Positions 13,350 through 16,237 of a stretch of DNA of 16,237 nt are shown piece by piece. Source of the DNA: Porticoccus sp002341315 (GTDB lineage Bacteria; Pseudomonadota; Gammaproteobacteria; Pseudomonadales; Porticoccaceae); NCBI RefSeq assembly GCF_047634355.1, contig NZ_JBLIAL010000023.1. One strand, written 5' to 3'. Position numbers and translations under genes: made by a program. The notes beneath the pieces were generated by a model, which made no database searches, was not told the origin of the DNA, and was given only the letters and a program-made list of their open reading frames with translations. Numbering within the stretch: the stretch's first letter is position 1; each line of letters starts with the position of its first letter.

Positions 13350-13799
13350 ATGAGCCATACCCTGAAAAAGCAGATTACCGAGGCAATGAAAGAGGCCATG
13401 CGCGCCAAGGCCAAGGAAAGGCTGGGCGCAATCCGGTTGATTCTGTCGGAGCTGAAACGCATTGAAGTGGACGAACGTATCGAGCTGGACGACGCCAGAG
13501 TATTGGCGGTGCTCGACAAAATGGTAAAACAGCGCCGCGATTCCATCACCCAGTATGAAAACGCCGACCGTCCTGAACTGGCCGAAAAGGAACAGGCAGA
13601 AATTGAGGTCATTCAGGCATTTCTTCCCGCCCCGCTCAGCGACGCAGAGCTGGCCGACATGGTCACTGCCGCGATTGCAGAAAGCGGTGCTGAGTCCATG
13701 CGTGATATGGGAAAAGTCATGGCCATACTCAAACCCCAGATCCAGGGCAGAGCGGATGTCGGTGCTGTTAGCGGCCTGGTAAAGGCAAAATTAGGCTAG
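13350..13799 (+). CDS. yqeY: GatB/YqeY domain protein
   Basis: A 149-residue helical protein of the YqeY family, related to the C-terminal tail domain of the GatB subunit of Asp/Glu-tRNA amidotransferase, which binds the tRNA. Its exact role in bacteria is not settled. Seen: the AMRAKAKERLGAIRLILSELKR segment, DKMVKQRRDSITQYENADRPELAEKE, IQAFLPAPLSDAEL and the small C-terminal domain MRDMGKVMAILKPQIQGRADVGAVSGLVKAKL, all typical. The frame is open from 13317, but the ATG at 13350 has GAGGA 7 nt upstream, and the earlier part overlaps the terminator, so 13350 is used. Found between rpsU and dnaG in many proteobacteria. Confidence 0.95.
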   Translation: MSHTLKKQITEAMKEAMRAKAKERLGAIRLILSELKRIEVDERIELDDARVLAVLDKMVKQRRDSITQYENADRPELAEKEQAEIEVIQAFLPAPLSDAELADMVTAAIAESGAESMRDMGKVMAILKPQIQGRADVGAVSGLVKAKLG

Positions 13800-13913
13800 A
13801 TAGGGATCAATATTGCCGCTAAGCTGTAAAGCTCATTCTGGCCAGCCAACGGATAAAAAATGCATGTATTGCGGCCAGGCCAGTGTTTATTAACTGACCA
13901 CTGATATTTTTCT

Positions 13914-15836
13914 ATGGCCGGCAAGATTCCACAAACCTTTATCGACGACCTGCTGGATCGCGTCGATATTGTAGATGTCGTCGGCAGTCGGGTTGACCTG
14001 CGAAAATCCGGTAAAAACCACTCAGCCCGCTGCCCCTTCCACGATGAAAAAACCCCTTCGTTTACAGTAAGCCAGGACAAACAGTTCTATTACTGTTTTG
14101 GTTGCGGCGCCGGTGGCAATGCCATTGGCTTTGTCATGGATTTTGACAGAATTTCATTTCCGGAAGCCGTTGAAACCCTCGCCAAACAGACTGGTCTGGA
14201 CGTTCCCCGCGAAGCCGGGCCCAGCGATGCGGCGACCGAACGACGCAAGGCGCTCTATCACACCGTTGAGCAGGCGGACCGTTTTTTCCGCAACGCCCTG
14301 CGACACCATCACTTCGCTTTTGAAGCCGTTTATTATCTGAAGTCCCGCGGCGTTTCCGGAGAGACCGCCCGCAAGTTCGGCCTCGGTTTTGCTCCACCCG
14401 GCTGGGACAACATGCTCAACCACATGGGTCACACTGATCACGATATCAAACTGCTGAAAGAGAGCGGTATGGTCATCGACCAGATGGAGAAGCACAAGGT
14501 TTACGACCGTTTCCGCCACCGCATCATGTTTCCTATCCGGGATATCCGCGGTCGTACCATCGGTTTTGGTGGCCGCGTCCTGACGGAAGAAAAACCCAAG
14601 TATTTGAACACACCTGAAACACCATTGTTTCACAAGGGCCGGGAGCTTTACGGTCTCTACGAGGCGAACAAGGAACTGCGTGAGATCCCCTTCATGCTCG
14701 TGGTAGAAGGGTATATGGACGTAGTCATGCTTTTTGAGCACGGCATCTTCAATGTGGTCGCCACACTCGGCACTTCAGCGTCCACCGACCACCTGGAAAA
14801 ATTGTTCCGCTACACACCCGAAGTGGTGTTCTGTTTTGACGGCGACGCGGCTGGCAACGGTGCGGCCAGCCGGGCACTGGATACCTGTCTGCCATTGATG
14901 ATCGACGGGCGCTCGGCACGGTTCATGTTCCTGGAGAGTGGCGAAGACCCCGATTCTACGGTGCGACAGATTGGTCCAGATAAATTTCTTGAAACCGTGC
15001 AGTCAGCCACCCCTATCTCCGAGTTTCTTATGGAGACCATGGCGCTGGGCCTCAACACCGATAGTCCCGATAACCGGGCAAGGATGTGGAAACAGGCCGC
15101 GCCGATGATCAAACGCATGCCGCGCGGCGTCTTCCGCGAACTGATGCTGAGGGCAGTCGCCGACAAAATTGGTCTGGATATCGCCACACTGGGCGATTAC
15201 ATGGAGCCGGAGGAACCCCAAGACAAACCGGTATACCAGCCGCCACAACCGGATTGGGACCACCCCGTTTACCCGGAGGAAGAACCTGCATCCCGCAGCA
15301 ACAGCGACCAGTCGGTTCAGACCGGCCACCAGAAACGAATCAAAATGCCGCCTGCGCACACGCTGATCGCCCTACTGGCCAACCATCCAGAATTGGCAAA
15401 ATTGGTCACGGATTTGGACACCCTGCGCAAACTCGATATCGAAGGATTGGATATTTTAGTGCCACTGGTCGAACTCATCCTTGAAAACCCGGGGTATAGC
15501 CTCAATCATATACTGGGTTACTGGCGGGGAATGCATGACCCCGCCCAAGCGGATCGACTGGCCAAAATTGCCGCCACCGATCTGCTCAGGCCCGTGGCAA
15601 ACAGCCTCAGGGACAATGAAAAAGAGTTTCAGGAGATTCAGAATCAGCTACTTCGCCAGTCGATTCTGAAACTTGAACCACTGCAGGTGATTCAGTTCCT
15701 GGCGACAAGAGAAACCGTCGATGACCACGACCTCAAGCAGCTGAATAATGCCTGGTCGAAACTGCCATCGGATCAACGGACAGATGAGGTAAAAGCGCTT
15801 TTTAATCAAGTCCTTGCAAAATCGAAGCCAAGATAA
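13914..15836 (+). CDS. dnaG: DNA primase
   Basis: Makes the RNA primers for chromosome replication and binds DnaB helicase. The 640 residues show the zinc site CPFH ... CFGC (Cys40, His43, Cys61, Cys64), the same numbering as E. coli, the RNA polymerase core, the TOPRIM site with Glu265 (VVEGYMD) and Asp309/Asp311 (CFDGDAAG), then a Pro/Glu/Gln-rich linker at about 430-475, and a C-terminal helicase-binding domain (about 480-640). No proper Shine-Dalgarno precedes the ATG at 13914 (an AT-rich stretch stands there), which fits the low level wanted for primase. Upstream 114 bp hold no other gene; I see weak inverted repeats but no terminator. Confidence 0.99.
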   Translation: MAGKIPQTFIDDLLDRVDIVDVVGSRVDLRKSGKNHSARCPFHDEKTPSFTVSQDKQFYYCFGCGAGGNAIGFVMDFDRISFPEAVETLAKQTGLDVPREAGPSDAATERRKALYHTVEQADRFFRNALRHHHFAFEAVYYLKSRGVSGETARKFGLGFAPPGWDNMLNHMGHTDHDIKLLKESGMVIDQMEKHKVYDRFRHRIMFPIRDIRGRTIGFGGRVLTEEKPKYLNTPETPLFHKGRELYGLYEANKELREIPFMLVVEGYMDVVMLFEHGIFNVVATLGTSASTDHLEKLFRYTPEVVFCFDGDAAGNGAASRALDTCLPLMIDGRSARFMFLESGEDPDSTVRQIGPDKFLETVQSATPISEFLMETMALGLNTDSPDNRARMWKQAAPMIKRMPRGVFRELMLRAVADKIGLDIATLGDYMEPEEPQDKPVYQPPQPDWDHPVYPEEEPASRSNSDQSVQTGHQKRIKMPPAHTLIALLANHPELAKLVTDLDTLRKLDIEGLDILVPLVELILENPGYSLNHILGYWRGMHDPAQADRLAKIAATDLLRPVANSLRDNEKEFQEIQNQLLRQSILKLEPLQVIQFLATRETVDDHDLKQLNNAWSKLPSDQRTDEVKALFNQVLAKSKPR

Positions 15837-15875
15837 CCAACAGCTGGCTAATTGCAGCCATACCGAAAATCAGGT

Positions 15876-15910
15876 AAGACAGCGCCGGATTATTGCCGTA
15901 TAATCCGGCG
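15876..15910 (+). promoter_or_regulatory. rpoD promoter with its -10 inside a perfect hairpin
   Basis: TATAAT (15899-15904) is a perfect -10, and AAGACA (15876-15881) 17 bp upstream keeps four of six -35 bases (GACA). The same DNA forms a 10-bp perfect stem, CGCCGGATTA (15883-15892) with TAATCCGGCG (15901-15910), loop 8 nt, followed by a short T-rich run. So one element could terminate or slow dnaG transcripts and start rpoD transcripts. Predicted start is near 15911, about 34 nt before the rpoD ATG. Confidence 0.6.
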
Positions 15911-15944
15911 TCCTATTTTGCCCCAACGTGACAGCAGATCGTAT

Positions 15945-16237
15945 ATGAGTGGTAACGCACAGCATCAATCCCGGATCAAGGAACTAATTGCCCGCGGACG
16001 CGAACAGGGTTATTTGACCTATGCCGAAGTCAATGACCATTTACCTGAGGATATTTCCGATCCAGATCAGGTAGAAGATATCATTCAGATGATCAACGAC
16101 ATGGGGATCAGCGTTTACGAAACCGCACCCGATGCCGAGCAGCTACTGATCGCCTCCGGTGACTCCACCACCGATGAAATCGCCGCTGCCGAAGCCGCAG
16201 CAGCGCTGGCGGCTGTCGAGACCGAACAACACCGCAC
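15945..16237 (+). CDS. rpoD: RNA polymerase sigma-70 factor RpoD (5' part only)
   Basis: The primary sigma factor, cut by the right edge of the window after 97 codons plus two bases, so the stop is outside. The frame begins MSGNAHQSRIKELIARGREQ, and the conserved GYLTYAEVNDHLPEDISD stretch and the EDIIQMINDMGISVYE helix are the region 1.1 hallmark of gammaproteobacterial RpoD. An Ala/Glu-rich spacer (AAAEAAAALAAVE-type) follows, as in E. coli. No clear Shine-Dalgarno precedes the ATG; GCAGATCGTAT is the nearest purine-containing stretch. Confidence 0.98.
   Translation, partial: MSGNAQHQSRIKELIARGREQGYLTYAEVNDHLPEDISDPDQVEDIIQMINDMGISVYETAPDAEQLLIASGDSTTDEIAAAEAAAALAAVETEQHR

Noticed and set aside
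14154..14741. 195-codon minus-strand ORF inside dnaG
   Set aside because: Antisense shadow of the primase core, no supporting motif.
1..16237. tRNA, rRNA, CRISPR arrays, insertion sequences, phage attachment sites
   Set aside because: No cloverleaf-like segment, regular spaced repeats, transposase or integrase motifs, or flanking target duplications were seen, even at the edge of the AT-rich cluster.

Overview
The window looks like a gammaproteobacterial chromosome. The evidence is a UvrA that tracks the Escherichia coli protein motif for motif at 941 residues, a class of CCA-adding enzyme with an HD domain, and the conserved 'macromolecular synthesis' block rpsU - yqeY - dnaG - rpoD with tsaD diverging from it and folB/folK beyond. 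The cca / pteridine reductase / folK / folB / tsaD / rpsU / yqeY / dnaG / rpoD order resembles the one I recall from Pseudomonas and marine relatives. I cannot name the genus from the sequence.

Layout. (1) 1-2400: three minus-strand, AT-rich genes for sulfotransferase-like P-loop proteins, packed with an 8-bp overlap and short gaps, plus an unrecognised ORF (2404-2742) at their upstream end. This part differs in base composition from everything after it and looks like the edge of a variable surface-polysaccharide or natural-product island. (2) 2751-5576: uvrA, the damage-recognition ATPase of nucleotide excision repair. (3) 5577-5919: a short gap that holds a near-consensus LexA (SOS) box and, 15 bp after it, a 60-codon ORF that I do not recognise. 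This is the most interesting spot in the window. (4) 5920-7787, minus strand: corA then an mscS-type channel, translationally coupled. (5) 7912-9875, plus strand: cca and a pteridine reductase, coupled through an ATGA overlap. (6) 10045-10884, plus strand: a small heat-shock protein with a sigma-32-like promoter, a strong intrinsic terminator, and a DksA/TraR-type zinc-finger protein starting 12 bp after that terminator. (7) 10907-12857, minus strand: tsaD - folB - folK, with almost no space between genes. (8) 12953 to the right end, plus strand: rpsU - yqeY - dnaG - rpoD, with a promoter before rpsU, a terminator between rpsU and yqeY, and a hairpin carrying a TATAAT before rpoD. rpoD runs off the window.

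How the parts fit. The right half is a housekeeping block joining translation (S21, CCA addition, t6A modification), replication priming and sigma-70 supply, with folate genes (folB, folK and a pteridine reductase) spread around the hsp20/zinc-finger pair. The left half has DNA repair next to an acquired-looking sulfotransferase cluster. All product names rest on motifs read by eye; no database search was run.
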